From positions 1 to 37,410 of the forward strand of contig LFKV01000045.1 of the NCBI GenBank assembly GCA_001189345.1: DNA of 37,410 nt. The letters are read 5' to 3'. Every line of letters starts with the position of its first letter. Position 1 is the first letter of the stretch. This DNA comes from Candidatus Paraburkholderia kirkii. GTDB taxonomy: Bacteria; Pseudomonadota; Gammaproteobacteria; Burkholderiales; Burkholderiaceae. The notes under the pieces are model-generated. The model worked only from the letters and a program-made list of their open reading frames with translations. It did no database searches and was not told the origin of the DNA. The translations under genes were made by a program, and so were the position numbers. Shown here piece by piece: positions 1 through 9,060 of the stretch.

Positions 1-440
1 CTCGCGGCCAAACCAGCCGCGAGCGCTTGAGTCGCGGCGAACTGCAGCAGATCGTGCGGCAGCTCGCGCAGCAGGAATACGCCATTTCCGGTTCACGCCG
101 GCGCCACATCAGCGAGAAGACCCTGCAGACGTGGTATTACGCGTGGCGCCGCAATGGACTGGCTGGCCTGTCCGATGCGCCCCGTACCGATACTGGCCGC
201 TCGAAGCTGCCCGAGCCGGTGCAGGTCGCGGTGCTCGCGGCCAAACGTGAGAACCCGCGTCGCTCAATCCGCCAGATCCGCCTGCTGCTGGAAGCCGCCG
301 GCCTGGTGCCGCGTAACACGCTCTCGCGCTGCACCGTACATCGCCTGCTCAAGGCTCACGGCATCTCACGCATTGCCGGACCGGATGTCGTGCCCGAGAA
401 GAAGCGCAGCTTCGCGGCCGAACACGCCGGCTCGATCTGG
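1..440 (+). pseudogene. Transposase N-terminal fragment (HTH, IS481/Mu-like DDE type)
   Basis: The reading frame is open to the left edge, so the true start lies outside the window. It encodes two helix-turn-helix-like segments (QTWYYAWRRNGLAGL and TLSRCTVHRLLKAHGISR) typical of the DNA-binding half of Mu/IS481-type transposases. Similarity ends at about residue EHAGSIW (position 440), just before the DDE catalytic core would begin. The frame then runs a few codons into unrelated DNA that belongs to the end of the serine recombinase on the other strand. The fragment therefore cannot be catalytic. The exact family is not certain, because the diagnostic catalytic core is missing. Confidence 0.7.
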
Positions 441-2219
441 TTGGAAATAAACCGCTTGCCCCAGCCGGAGGCGCGCCCCTGACGATTAAGCTGCTCTGTC
501 GTTTCACTCTCGGTGTACTCGTTGAGAAGCCGGTCCATTTCGGCGATGACTGCGCGAGGGTTTGCCGTAATATCCACGCTGGCTTGGACAGCGGCACATG
601 TAGCGTATGCGTGGCGCCGCCATTAAAGCGGACCTGAACGCAAATGTCTGCACCCTTGAGCAAAGTCACATCAGCAATGAGCAGCCGCGCCATGCGCTTT
701 CGCTCGCAATCAGGTGTGCGCGGATCGTTCCAGAGACGAGGGAAGTCTCTCGCGAGCGTCATGATGCTTGCGCGCTGTTTATCGTTAAGTCCTGCGCGAT
801 CAGCTTCGCGCTGCTTTTCGTAGTGATCCTGAGCTTCGGTGAGAGCACGTAGCGCCTGATTCCATTCCGATTCAAGCGAATCCGCGACCAGCCGATTCGC
901 GGGATCCACCTGCATATAGCGGCGCCACGCCAGATCGGCCTCGTAGCGTGCTCGTTCAAACTCCTGGCGGTGCAGTCGGTCGCGCTCGTCAGAGCGGTTC
1001 TCAAGTTCTTCCTGTACTGCAAGCGCGACCCCAAGTGTGACTGGCGTGACAGTTTCCACGAGCAACCTGCCGACGGCCTCGTCAAGCTCTCCACCGCGAA
1101 CATGCTGGCACACCGGCCGCCCAAGTTTGATGCTGTGGCGCTGGCACATGTAGTCCGGTATCCTGCGTGTACCTTGGACGTGATAGCGCACTGTCATCCG
1201 CTCACCGCATTGGCACATATCGCGAGGCCTTGCAACAGCGCCGGCCCCTCACGCGGCGCTCCCTTTTCCCGATCCATGCCCAGTGCGTGGGCATTCTCCC
1301 GCAACACCTGAACATTCTGTTCGAACTCTTCCTAGCTTACATAGGCCTCGTGGGCGTCGGGGATCAGCGATACCCATTCCTCAGAGGGCAGCCGGGCGCA
1401 GACCTTCTGCCCGTCGGGATGATTGCGATAGCGCGTGCGCCCGAAGCAGTACGCACCTGCGTACCGCGGTGATGCAGAACCCACAGTACGCGTGAGTGCT
1501 CGAGCTCGCTCCACAGCACATCATCTTTGCGTCCTCCGTGGTGGACCCGATGCGGGAACAGAAGGCCCTGCTTACGGAAGGCCTTGACAGTTGCTGTGGC
1601 CGAACCGGTGCGCCGAAACGTGCGGAAGAGATGCCGGATGCTGTGCGTCGGAATCCAGACGCACGCGCGATTCCGTGTCGTAGACAAAGCCGATGGGCAA
1701 CCGCATCTCCAGCTCTCCTCGACGTGCCTTATTGAGGATGCCGCCGCGCAGTCGTGCCCGCATGACGTGCAACTCGGCCTTGCTCATCGTGCCCTTCAGG
1801 CCGAGCAGCAATCGATCATTGAAGTGCGCAGGATCGTAGACGCCATCCTCGTCGAGGATCAGACAGTCGGCCAGTGCGCAAATCTCCAGTAGCCGATGCC
1901 AGTCGGTGGAGTTGCGCGCCAGGCGCGACACCTCGAGCCCCATCACAATCCCGGCACGGCCCAGGCTTACCTCTGCGACCAGGCGCTGGAACCCTTGGCG
2001 ATCAACCGAGGACGCGCCAGACAGGCCGAGGTCCGAGTCGATGACGACCACCTGATCAGTTTGCCATCCGAGGGCGATCGCGCGCTGTCGCAGGTTGTAC
2101 TGGCGCTCGGTGCTCTCGGTATTCTCAAACAGCTGTCGCAACGTAGACTGCCTGACATACAGGTAGGCGTTTCTTTTCAGATGTCGGGCCTGAACTTTCG
2201 CGTGCGTCTGATCGGTCAT
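441..2219 (-). pseudogene. Large serine recombinase, frameshifted
   Basis: This is a decayed site-specific recombinase of the resolvase/invertase superfamily. The N-terminal catalytic domain begins MTDQTHAKVQARHLKR at 2219 and contains YLYVRQSTLRQ with the nucleophilic Ser, followed by GLEVSRLARNSTDW. The middle (IRHLFRTFRRTGSATATV) and the zinc-ribbon region (CGERMTVRYHV, CQRHSIKLGRPVC) lie in other frames, so at least three frameshifts separate N- and C-termini. The C-terminal stretch EMDRLLNEYTESETTEQLNR is in yet another frame and is cut at 440/441 by the junction with the transposase fragment. The start overlaps the stop of the upstream gene (ATGA at 2216-2219), so the two were once translationally coupled. 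It is inactive as it stands. Confidence 0.85.
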
Positions 2220-2710
2220 GCCATCACCTCCGCTGTCGCAATTGCCATCGTCGCCACGACGGCGACCAGGTTCTGTTCGAGACTGGCAGGCAGATTCAGC
2301 CCGCCCGGCCACGCGACCGATAATGGACTAAACGGAAACGCGTCGGTCACAGACTTCCTCCAGACTGCCATGCCTTTGAACATGAACAGCGCACGGCCTC
2401 GCATCAGCGTCGGACCGCCTCCGCCTGGCTCGAGAGCCTCCTGCCGCAAGATCTCGTAGCTTCGGCTCAGGGACTGGGTATCGCGGGCCGTTACGGGAGG
2501 ATTTACCGCAGTTTTTTTCAAACGCGCCAGGGCGCGTTCCACGGTGCGTCGATGAACCACCAGGCCAAACTGTTCCGCAATCAGATCAACCAGCTCCTGC
2601 ACGTCCGGCCCAGCGTGAGTCGCGCACGCTTCTTCGATGAAGCGCATCACCTCATCGGTAATCAGACGCACGAAGGCCCGAAACCGGCAAGCGGATGACT
2701 TACCGCGCAC
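2216..2710 (-). CDS. Hypothetical HTH protein upstream of serine recombinase
   Basis: A 164-codon frame ends in an ATGA overlap with the recombinase start. The N-terminal half (ELVDLIAEQFGLVVHRRTVE) looks like a helix-turn-helix segment. The C-terminal half, from about residue 80 (SYEILRQEALEPGGGG, ALFMFKGMAVWRK), resembles a short protein that often precedes recombinases of this type. The two halves may be a fusion of two ancestral small genes. No DNA target can be assigned. The 5' end is uncertain because homology seems to fade before residue 14, near a junction at about 2,690-2,715. It may be a remnant rather than a working gene. Confidence 0.5.
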   Translation of the reverse strand: MRGKSSACRFRAFVRLITDEVMRFIEEACATHAGPDVQELVDLIAEQFGLVVHRRTVERALARLKKTAVNPPVTARDTQSLSRSYEILRQEALEPGGGGPTLMRGRALFMFKGMAVWRKSVTDAFPFSPLSVAWPGGLNLPASLEQNLVAVVATMAIATAEVMA

Positions 2711-2714
2711 GCCA

Positions 2715-2885
2715 ATGCTGTCGGAACTCTCCGACGAGGCGGCCGCGCAGATCCAGCACCTGCTCTCGAAATGGTTCCTGTGGTTCAGCGCCGCGTATCG
2801 TGAGCCGATCCGGCGCTACTACGAACCGTGGTCCATGCCCTCGCGCAGGCCACCACCGCGTCATCGCATCGATGACCCGTTCTGA
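2715..2885 (+). CDS. Small hypothetical protein (56 aa), mobile-island associated
   Basis: A short frame starts MLSELSDEAAAQIQHLL and ends in an acidic tail IDDPF. I recognise the general pattern (LSDEAA start, aromatic helix with YREPIRRYYE, terminal DDPF) from small proteins that travel with transposase clusters, but no function is known to me. It diverges from the leftward recombinase pair and its start abuts that pair. No clear Shine-Dalgarno sequence is visible. It could be the remains of a longer gene. Confidence 0.4.
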   Translation: MLSELSDEAAAQIQHLLSKWFLWFSAAYREPIRRYYEPWSMPSRRPPPRHRIDDPF

Positions 2886-3108
2886 GCAACAGCCCCGGCG
2901 AGCCCGGGACTGTTTGCATGGTGGGCGATGCATCGACCGCGCGACGATGCATCCATGGTCCTGACCTGCATCGCGCGTTCGCCAAGGAAGTCCTTCCCCT
3001 TACCGATCCCGCGACGGAGCTTACCGTCTCACCTCGAATAGCGCGAGATACCGCTCCTCATTCCGCGCGCGACGTAACACCCAATCTGACATGTGATTGC
3101 GTTCCAAA

Positions 3109-3790
3109 AGTGACATTTCGTGGCCCACGTGCCAGTGCCCACTTCGTTCAAGGTGCAATGGCACTTGAAGCAAAGGTGACATTTCATGGCCCAGCCTGAC
3201 ACCGGGTCGAGGCTCAACGGTGATGTTTCATGGCCTGCCCACGGAACCGGTACAGCCAATCGTCGTACCGCCAAGGCAAATGTGACGCTTTGTGGTTCGC
3301 ACGTTTTCCTTCGCAAAGTGCCAGGTGGTTGTCTGCCGTGAGTTGTCCGGGCGATGAAAGGTGACATTTTGTTGCCGGGTTCGCCGGCAAACCCAAAGGT
3401 GACGTTTCGTGGCCTCGATGGTGGAGAGGGAGACTTCTGGAAAGGTGACGTGATGTGGCCTAGATGGTGAAATGGCAGCAGCTCAGCATTCTGTCGGGCT
3501 TTTCTTTGCCCTGCGAAGCGGTAAAACATCGTCTACTCAATCACTTAGGAAATTTTATTGCGCTGGCAGTAGTTGACCGACGGTGTGGTGGTTGTTCAGT
3601 GGGATCTATGTCTAAGAGGGTCCTTTGTAAACAAGATAGTAAAACCTATCGTAAAACCTTTTGTAAACGGCTGTGGATAAGCTTGGAGAGCCTTGTCCTG
3701 CAAGGCATCCAACCCGGCAGAAAAATCGGAAAGGTGACGTGTGATGGCCTGGCAGTGACGTATTGCAGTCTAGCGTTGACAGATTGTGGT
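3109..3790. repeat. Iteron array of replicon 1 (origin)
   Basis: At least eight direct copies of a 17-bp iteron, approximately GGTGACGTTTCGTGGCC, lie upstream of the Rep gene: 3109, 3175, 3219, 3281, 3360, 3398, 3444 and 3733. Two more degenerate copies lie near 3754 and 3774. Those at 3281 and 3360 are diverged. Between the copies at 3444 and 3733 lies AT-richer DNA (3,515-3,680) with several GTAAAAC/GTAAAC runs, a candidate unwinding element. Iterons, DnaA boxes and an adjacent Rep_3 gene together identify a theta-type plasmid origin. Confidence 0.88.
3672..3680 (-). promoter_or_regulatory. DnaA box
   Basis: TGTGGATAA, the perfect reverse complement of the DnaA box TTATCCACA, sits at the edge of the AT-rich stretch inside the iteron region. 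Confidence 0.8.
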
Positions 3791-3813
3791 CTGGATGTGC
3801 CAGATTCTGGCCA

Positions 3814-3822
3814 TTATCCACA
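3814..3822 (+). promoter_or_regulatory. DnaA box
   Basis: A perfect TTATCCACA lies between the last iteron-like repeats and the rep promoter, about 90 bp before the rep start. With the opposite-strand box at 3672 it supports host DnaA loading at this origin. Confidence 0.8.
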
Positions 3823-3837
3823 GTGGTGATTTGTGAC

Positions 3838-3875
3838 TTGACCGTCTGGCGTCACCTTTTATAATAAGTGACGCC
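3838..3875 (+). promoter_or_regulatory. rep promoter with overlapping inverted-repeat operator
   Basis: A -35 box TTGACC (3838-3843), 16-bp spacer and perfect -10 TATAAT (3860-3865) precede the rep gene. The -10 box lies in the 12-bp spacer of a perfect 8-bp inverted repeat, GGCGTCAC (3848-3855) and GTGACGCC (3868-3875). The arms share the GTGAC core of the iterons. In Rep_3 plasmids the initiator dimer binds such inverted half-iterons and represses its own promoter, so autoregulation is the likely role. Confidence 0.8.
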
Positions 3876-3907
3876 GACAGTTGGTGTCACTGTGGATTGG
3901 AGGCCTT

Positions 3908-4762
3908 GTGAGCGGGGAAATCGTAGAAGATCGGTTGGGTAGTGTTGAGGATGTGCCTCTAGGTGCAGCGGTTCAGATCGTTGAGTCGTCACCGATTGAG
4001 ATTTCTGAGGTGGAGGGCGAAATCCTTGAAGCGGATGGCCGGCTGAAGGGAACGGTGGCAATGAGCCGCGCGCTTGTGAATGCCCAGCAAGGTTTGTCGC
4101 TGAACGAGAAGCGGCTGATGATGACCGCGCTGCGAAGCATCGACAGCAAGAAGTCTCCGTACCAGCATGGTAAGAGCGATGGCTATGTTTCAGTCCGTGT
4201 GCGCGCGGATGAGTTTGCCGTGGTCGCGGCACTTGCCCCCCGGTCTGGTGAAAAGCAATCTGCTGCGGCTTACAAAGGACTAAGGGAAGCATGTGCGAGC
4301 TTGTACGAGCGAAAGCTAACGTACATGGATGGAAAAAAACTGGTGAAGCTACGGTGGGTGTGGAAAGCCACGTACCACGACGGTGAAGGGTGGGCGGAAA
4401 TTTGTTTCTCTCCGGACCTGACGCCACACATTTTTCTGCTGAAGAGCCGGTTCGTCTCGTATCAGTTGAAGTTCGCGCAAGGTCTGCAGTCGATCTACTC
4501 CTGGCGCCTGCTCGAGTTGCTGATGCGCGAGAAGGATCGCGGGGTCTTGCTCGTCACCGTCGATGACTTGCGGCAGACACTCGAAATTCCTGACACGTAC
4601 CGTTTCGCTGACATCAAGCGCCGGGTTATTGATATGGCGGTTGACGAACTGAACAAGAAGGCGGATCTGGTCATCAAGTGGCAGCCAATCAAGCGCGGCA
4701 GGGCCGTCCAATCTCTCCGGTTCGAGTTCGCAGAGAATCCGCAAGGGCGTCTCGATGTTTGA
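3908..4762 (+). CDS. Plasmid replication initiator, Rep_3 (RepB-like) family
   Basis: A 284-residue initiator that would bind the upstream iterons and DnaA to open the origin. The hallmark segment MSRALVNAQQGLSLNEKRLM begins near residue 52, followed by the first winged-helix domain. The second domain carries the QSIYSWRLLELLMREKDRG signature around residues 195-215. Length fits the family. A GTG start at 3908 is chosen because GGAGG (3899-3903) precedes it; a TTG upstream is less likely. The frame is uninterrupted, unlike most neighbours, so this is probably the working replicon. It is the only gene in its transcription unit that can be seen. Confidence 0.9.
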   Translation: MSGEIVEDRLGSVEDVPLGAAVQIVESSPIEISEVEGEILEADGRLKGTVAMSRALVNAQQGLSLNEKRLMMTALRSIDSKKSPYQHGKSDGYVSVRVRADEFAVVAALAPRSGEKQSAAAYKGLREACASLYERKLTYMDGKKLVKLRWVWKATYHDGEGWAEICFSPDLTPHIFLLKSRFVSYQLKFAQGLQSIYSWRLLELLMREKDRGVLLVTVDDLRQTLEIPDTYRFADIKRRVIDMAVDELNKKADLVIKWQPIKRGRAVQSLRFEFAENPQGRLDV

Positions 4763-4817
4763 CCTATTTCTGACGTTGGAAATGGTCAATCGTTCTGACT
4801 CGACGGTGAAATAGAAA

Positions 4818-5016
4818 ACAGACATAGGCCGCCATCGCTCCAGTACAACGCCTTCATAAGGTCACCACGGCGCCCTCTGAAGATAAAAACCTGGCCACCG
4901 TACGGATCCTTCTCAAGCACTGTCTGCACCTTCGCTGCAAGCGCATTAAAGCCGGATCACATGTCAGTGACGCCTGCGGCGATCCAGATCCGCGTATTTG
5001 CAGGCAGGCCGATCAT
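4818..5016 (-). pseudogene. tnpB: IS66 accessory protein TnpB, truncated, nonsense codon
   Basis: The translation starts MIGLPANTRIWIAAGVTDM at 5016. It then meets a TGA (4957-4959) where the family has Arg, and continues SGFNALAAKVQTVLE, GGQVFIFRGRRGDLMKALYW up to GGLCLF. It is cut at about 4,818. IS66 TnpB is an accessory protein required for transposition in this family. This copy is inactive because of both the nonsense codon and the truncation. Confidence 0.85.
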
Positions 5017-5422
5017 CAGAGAAGCCGCTCGAGTACCAGGCGCAAGATCGTCGCGTCGGGCGTGCCTTCTATCCGGACGGAAGTATTGCCGTGCTGAAGC
5101 TCAATCCTGCCGCTCGTAGTAACTGGAGCGGCCTGCACAACTTCGTCGAATCCGGCAGATGGTCAGTTGCCCGATCGGGCTGAACATCGACAACAACAGG
5201 CAACATGGCCTGCGTCTGAGCATCTTCGACCAGCAGGCCCTGCGCGTACAGTTTGCGCCACGCCCATACCTGGTTGGCATTGACGTTATTGTCGCGGGCG
5301 ACCCGAGCGACCGAGGCTCCTGGTTCAAATGTCTGCTCGACGACCGTTCGTTTCCATTCCAACGGATGCCGCCGGTTCTGGCGCTTGGCCGGCAATTCGA
5401 CTGTCTGAGACACTGTGTCCAT
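5016..5422 (-). pseudogene. tnpA: IS66 accessory protein TnpA, frameshifted
   Basis: The start MDTVSQTVELPAKRQNRR at 5422 is followed by a Tnp_1-type helix-turn-helix (EWKRTVVEQTFEPGASVARV, NVNANQVWAWRKLYA). A frameshift near 5,155 moves the conserved C-terminus (GRIELQHGNTSVRIEG, DATILRLVLERLL) into another frame. That frame ends at a TGA overlapping the tnpB start. The gene order and overlap are those of IS66. It is not functional as read. Confidence 0.85.
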
Positions 5423-5524
5423 TCTCCGCAGTTCGTGGACACTGTCGGTCAATCGCGTCCGTTGCGGCTGATGATTGCATCTTCTACCTAGAGCGAGACA
5501 ACGGTACAGATCGAGCGCTTACGG

Positions 5525-6673
5525 CTACGCGACCGGCAGGTAAAGATCGACTGTCGTGCCCTTGCCCACTTCGCTCGAGAGGTGAACGTCACCGCCTGAC
5601 TGGGTGATGAAACCGTACACTTGGCTCAGCCCCAGTCCGGTTCCCTTGCCTGGCTGCTTGGTGGTGAAAAACGGCTCGAACGCCCGTGCAAGAACATCGC
5701 CGGACATGCCCGTACCGGTATCCGAAACCGAAGTGCGAACGTATTGGCCCGCCGGCAGTGCCGGGGTCATCCCCGCGTCCGCCTCAACAATGTCAGTGGT
5801 GACCGTGACGGTACCGCCGGTCGGCATCGCGTCGACCGCGTTGACAACCAGATTGAGCAGCGCTGCCTCGAACCGCGCTGCGTCAACCGACGCAAATGCA
5901 TCCGCGGTCTGGAGGGCAAGCTCAATATGCGTGCTACGGTTGCGCGCGCGCGAAAGCATTGGCCCGAATTCGCGGATCAATCCATTCAGGTCGTGTACCT
6001 CAGGTCGTGTACCTGCGCCTGCAAGGGCTGTTGGCGCGCGAACGAAAGCAATTGCTGGGTGAGCGTGGCGCCGCGCTCAATCGCCCGCCGCATGCCTTCG
6101 ATCATTTTCTTGTGGACCAGCTAGGGGACTGGATCGCCAGGACCTGCAGGCCGTTGGAGAGCACCGCCAGCAGGTTAGTCATGCGCGACGCCGCCCGTCA
6201 ACCGCCCGATTGCCTCCATCTTCTGCGCCTGGAAGAGCGCCGCGTTCGCTTTCTCCAGGGTGGCCGCAGCTTCCTTGCGTTCGGTGATGTCGCGCGTCAC
6301 TTTTGCAAATCCGATCAGAGAACCGTCGCCGTCCCGGATCGCATCCACCACGACGTGCGCCCAGAAACGGCTACCGTCCTTACGAAGCCGCCATCTTTCG
6401 CGTTCGGCGCGGCCGGCCTTCGCTGCGGCAGCGAGGATCTGGGCTGGCACGCCGGCTGCCTTGTCCTCGTCGGTATAAAAGCGGGAAAAGTGCTCGCCAA
6501 CAATCTCGGACTTGCCTATAGCCCTTGATCCGTTCGGCGCCGATGTTCCAGCTCGTAACGACTCCGGCCGGGGAAAGCATGAAGATCGCGTAGTCCGTAA
6601 CGCCTTGCACCAGAATCCGGAAGAGCTCCTCTGTTTCGCCGGTACCGCCATGTGTGCTGGGAGTCTGGTTCAT
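5525..6673 (-). pseudogene. PAS-domain sensor histidine kinase, frameshifted
   Basis: The start MNQTPSTHGGTGETEELFR at 6673 leads into a PAS domain (TDYAIFMLSPAGVVTSWN, then WRLRKDGSRFWAHVVVDAI in a second frame). The HisKA segment QKMEAIGRLTGGVAHD is followed by a small deletion that removes the FN of the usual HDFNN and shifts the frame. The ATPase part (NLVVNAVDAM N-box, VSDTGTGM G1, GKGTGLGLSQVYGF G2) is readable at 5525-5980. A perfect 14-bp tandem duplication (5987-6000 and 6001-6014) adds another shift. At least three lesions make it inactive. No receiver domain follows. Confidence 0.85.
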
Positions 6674-7370
6674 ATTTCTGTCCTGCTTCAGGTGGCGAGA
6701 TTTCTGACACGCAAATTCTACCGCTCAGGGCCGCACAACTCCGCGCCTTGTCCCGATGACGCCGGCTGCGTCGCACCTTTGGCTGCACGGTGGTGCGCTG
6801 CGTCCATTACGGGGTGAAGCGCGACATCCTTACGAGCAGCGGACCCAGAACGAGCGGCTCGCATGGCGCGACCAGTTGATATGGCCCTTTCACGAGAGCG
6901 ACGCTCAATCGAGGTCGCGCGCATTCATCCGGACGTCCGCCGGTATGCGCTTTGCGAAATACGAGGCGGTTCTCTTCCTCATGACGTTATATGGCTACCG
7001 TCTTGCATAACTAAGGCCAGTCACCGTACATGAGCTTTCGCAGGCCGGGACATTACGCATCGCTTGGTGCGCGCCGCATTCTGGCGATGCGGGGAAGTCC
7101 GTTAGTTCTGGCGCCAAGATCCGTTGTCGGAAAGTCTGCGCCGAGAGCGTGAACGAGCCTTGCCAATTAATTCGGCCGCGACGCTCACAGCGGGCAACAG
7201 GCCACATCGATATGACTCGCCCGTACTGCCACGTCGCCTATGTTGATACTGACGTTTCGTCATGCTTTCGCCGGCCGCCCGTAGTCAAAGAATTGAATGC
7301 CGCCCGCGGGAAGTAACAGTCAAGAGGTTCGATATTTTCCTCTTCCGGCTGCGCTACGTTTAAGCCTCCA
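6674..7370. other. Intergenic region without recognisable gene
   Basis: About 700 bp between two leftward histidine kinase genes. Short open frames exist on both strands, but none shows a recognisable motif, ribosome-binding site or protein-like composition that I can defend. It is probably decayed coding DNA. Confidence 0.4.
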
Positions 7371-9056
7371 TTATGCGGGCGCACCCAATGCCGAGCGAAC
7401 GACGCGTGCAAGCTCGTCGAGCTGAAATGGCTTGCGCAGCGCCGCGAAGCGCTTATCAGCGATTGTCGAAATGTCGACATCTGCGTAACCTGTAGCCAGA
7501 ATCACCGGCAAATTTTCGCGGAATTCGCGGACCTTCTCTATGACCTGCAATCCGTTCATACCGGGCATCGCATAGTCGACTATCAGCAGGTCGGGGTCGT
7601 CGACGCGAAGGCGCTCGAGCCCGCTGACGCCGTCACGAGCTTGAGAAACAGTGTACCCAAAAGCCTGCAGGCATTCAACAAGCATGCTTCGGACGTCTTC
7701 GTCGTCCTCGATTACAAGCACGTGGCGCCCCTCCACCGCGCGGGTATCCGAGTTTGAACCAGCGACGATTTCGTGCGTTTCCTTTCCTACGAGCGGCAAC
7801 CACATCTCCACGGTGGTGCCTTTTCCCGGCTCGCTCTCAATGCGCGCAATACCGCCTGCTTGCCGTGCGATTCCGTACACTTGACTTAGCCCCAGTCCGG
7901 TACCCTTGCCAACCGGCTTCGTCGTAAAGAACGGGTCGAACACGCGAGAGAGGATGCCTGGCTCGATGCCCGTGCCGGAATCGCTCACACAGACGACAAC
8001 ATAGCGTCCGGCGGCAAGGGTTTCGTCCGGCGCGGGCCGTTCGCTTGCGTAGACGGAAAGGCGTCCGCCGCCCGGCATTGCGTCGCGCGCGTTAATGGCG
8101 AGGTTGAGCACGGCGAGTTCCAGCTGGTTCGCGTCCGCCCGGGTCCAGAGATCTTCCGAATCCGAATGGGTCGAGAACGCGATCGCCGGTCCCAGCGAGA
8201 TCGAGATGATGTCACGCATGCTTTGGAGCAGCGAAGTGACGTTCACGGCCTTCAGGTCGAGATTGCTCGTGCGTGAGAACGTGAGCAGTTGGGCGGTGAG
8301 CTTGCCTCCACGCTCAGTGGCGCGTTTGATCGTCGCAGCCATCTTGCGCACCCGATCATCATCACTCACGCGCGCAAGCAGCTCGGCGTTGGCCATGATG
8401 ACATTCAGCAGATTGTTGAAATCGTGCGCAATGCCGCCGGTCAGTTGGCCCAGTGCTTCCATCTTTTGCGACTGGACGAGCACGGCCTGCACTCTGGCGT
8501 GCTCGTGGATCTCTTTCATGAGCCGGTCGTTGGCCGATGCAAGCTCACGCGTGCGTTCGCTGATACGGCTTTCGAGCGATTCATTGAGGTGCTCGAGCGC
8601 TTCTTGCGCTTTCACGCGCTCGACCAGATGCCGCTCAGACTCCGCCAGATGCTTGCGCGACTCATACTGTCGGGCACGGGCGCGCAGGGACAATGTCACC
8701 GCACGACGCAACGTCTCGGAGTTCAACGGCCGCTCGAGAACCAGTACGTTCCCGAGCCGTTCGAGCAGGTGGAGGCTCGCCGCGGAGCGGCGCTCGGCGA
8801 TACGCCCCGAGAGCAGGATTATGGGGAGATCGGACCAGGCCGCTTGCTGTTCGAGCCACTCCCCGAGTGCCCGGGCGCGATCATCCTGAATGGATTCTTC
8901 CGTAATGATCGCAACGCCCGCTCCGCGCTCGAGTTCCCCCAATAGACATTCCGAATCAGAACAAGCGAAGCAGCTTCGGCGGTCGGTCGCGAGGACGTCG
9001 GCGATAACATCGGCGTCGCGGCCGAAGGGCGCCATGATGAGAACGCGAAATTGCAT
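7371..9056 (-). CDS. Hybrid sensor histidine kinase/response regulator
   Basis: A 561-residue cytoplasmic hybrid kinase with no membrane segment. Residues 1-125 form a degenerate receiver-like domain (LPIILLSGR, LVLERPL). A probable coiled coil spans 135-200. HisKA has the phospho-accepting His211 in GGIAHDFNNLLN. The ATPase domain has the N-box NLAINARDAM (Asn322), G1 DSGTGI and G2 GKGTGLGLSQVYG. A C-terminal receiver (445-560) has VIEDDEDV, the phospho-acceptor Asp494 in LIVDYAMPGMNG and Lys542 in RKPF. The ATG at 9056 is chosen because it lies 4 bp after the KaiC-like gene's stop, which implies an operon. All catalytic residues look intact. The most likely role is signalling downstream of the KaiC-like ATPase; the input signal is unknown. 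Confidence 0.88.
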   Translation of the reverse strand: MQFRVLIMAPFGRDADVIADVLATDRRSCFACSDSECLLGELERGAGVAIITEESIQDDRARALGEWLEQQAAWSDLPIILLSGRIAERRSAASLHLLERLGNVLVLERPLNSETLRRAVTLSLRARARQYESRKHLAESERHLVERVKAQEALEHLNESLESRISERTRELASANDRLMKEIHEHARVQAVLVQSQKMEALGQLTGGIAHDFNNLLNVIMANAELLARVSDDDRVRKMAATIKRATERGGKLTAQLLTFSRTSNLDLKAVNVTSLLQSMRDIISISLGPAIAFSTHSDSEDLWTRADANQLELAVLNLAINARDAMPGGGRLSVYASERPAPDETLAAGRYVVVCVSDSGTGIEPGILSRVFDPFFTTKPVGKGTGLGLSQVYGIARQAGGIARIESEPGKGTTVEMWLPLVGKETHEIVAGSNSDTRAVEGRHVLVIEDDEDVRSMLVECLQAFGYTVSQARDGVSGLERLRVDDPDLLIVDYAMPGMNGLQVIEKVREFRENLPVILATGYADVDISTIADKRFAALRKPFQLDELARVVRSALGAPA

Positions 9057-9060
9057 GGCG

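Larger units (their letters stand above)
4818..5522 (-). mobile_element. IS66-family remnant (left end, tnpA, part of tnpB)
   Basis: Terminal GTAAGCGCTC at 5522-5513 (minus strand) matches the usual IS66-family end starting GTAAGCG. Inside it are tnpA and the first part of tnpB in the usual order, with the family's TGATG stop/start overlap at 5014-5018. The element is cut at about 4,818, so tnpC and the other end are missing. The outer end lies 3 bp from the stop codon of the histidine kinase remnant. Confidence 0.8.

Noticed and set aside
8095..8889. 264-codon plus-strand frame across the hybrid kinase gene
   Set aside because: Ser/Arg-rich shadow of the kinase; all domain motifs are on the minus strand.
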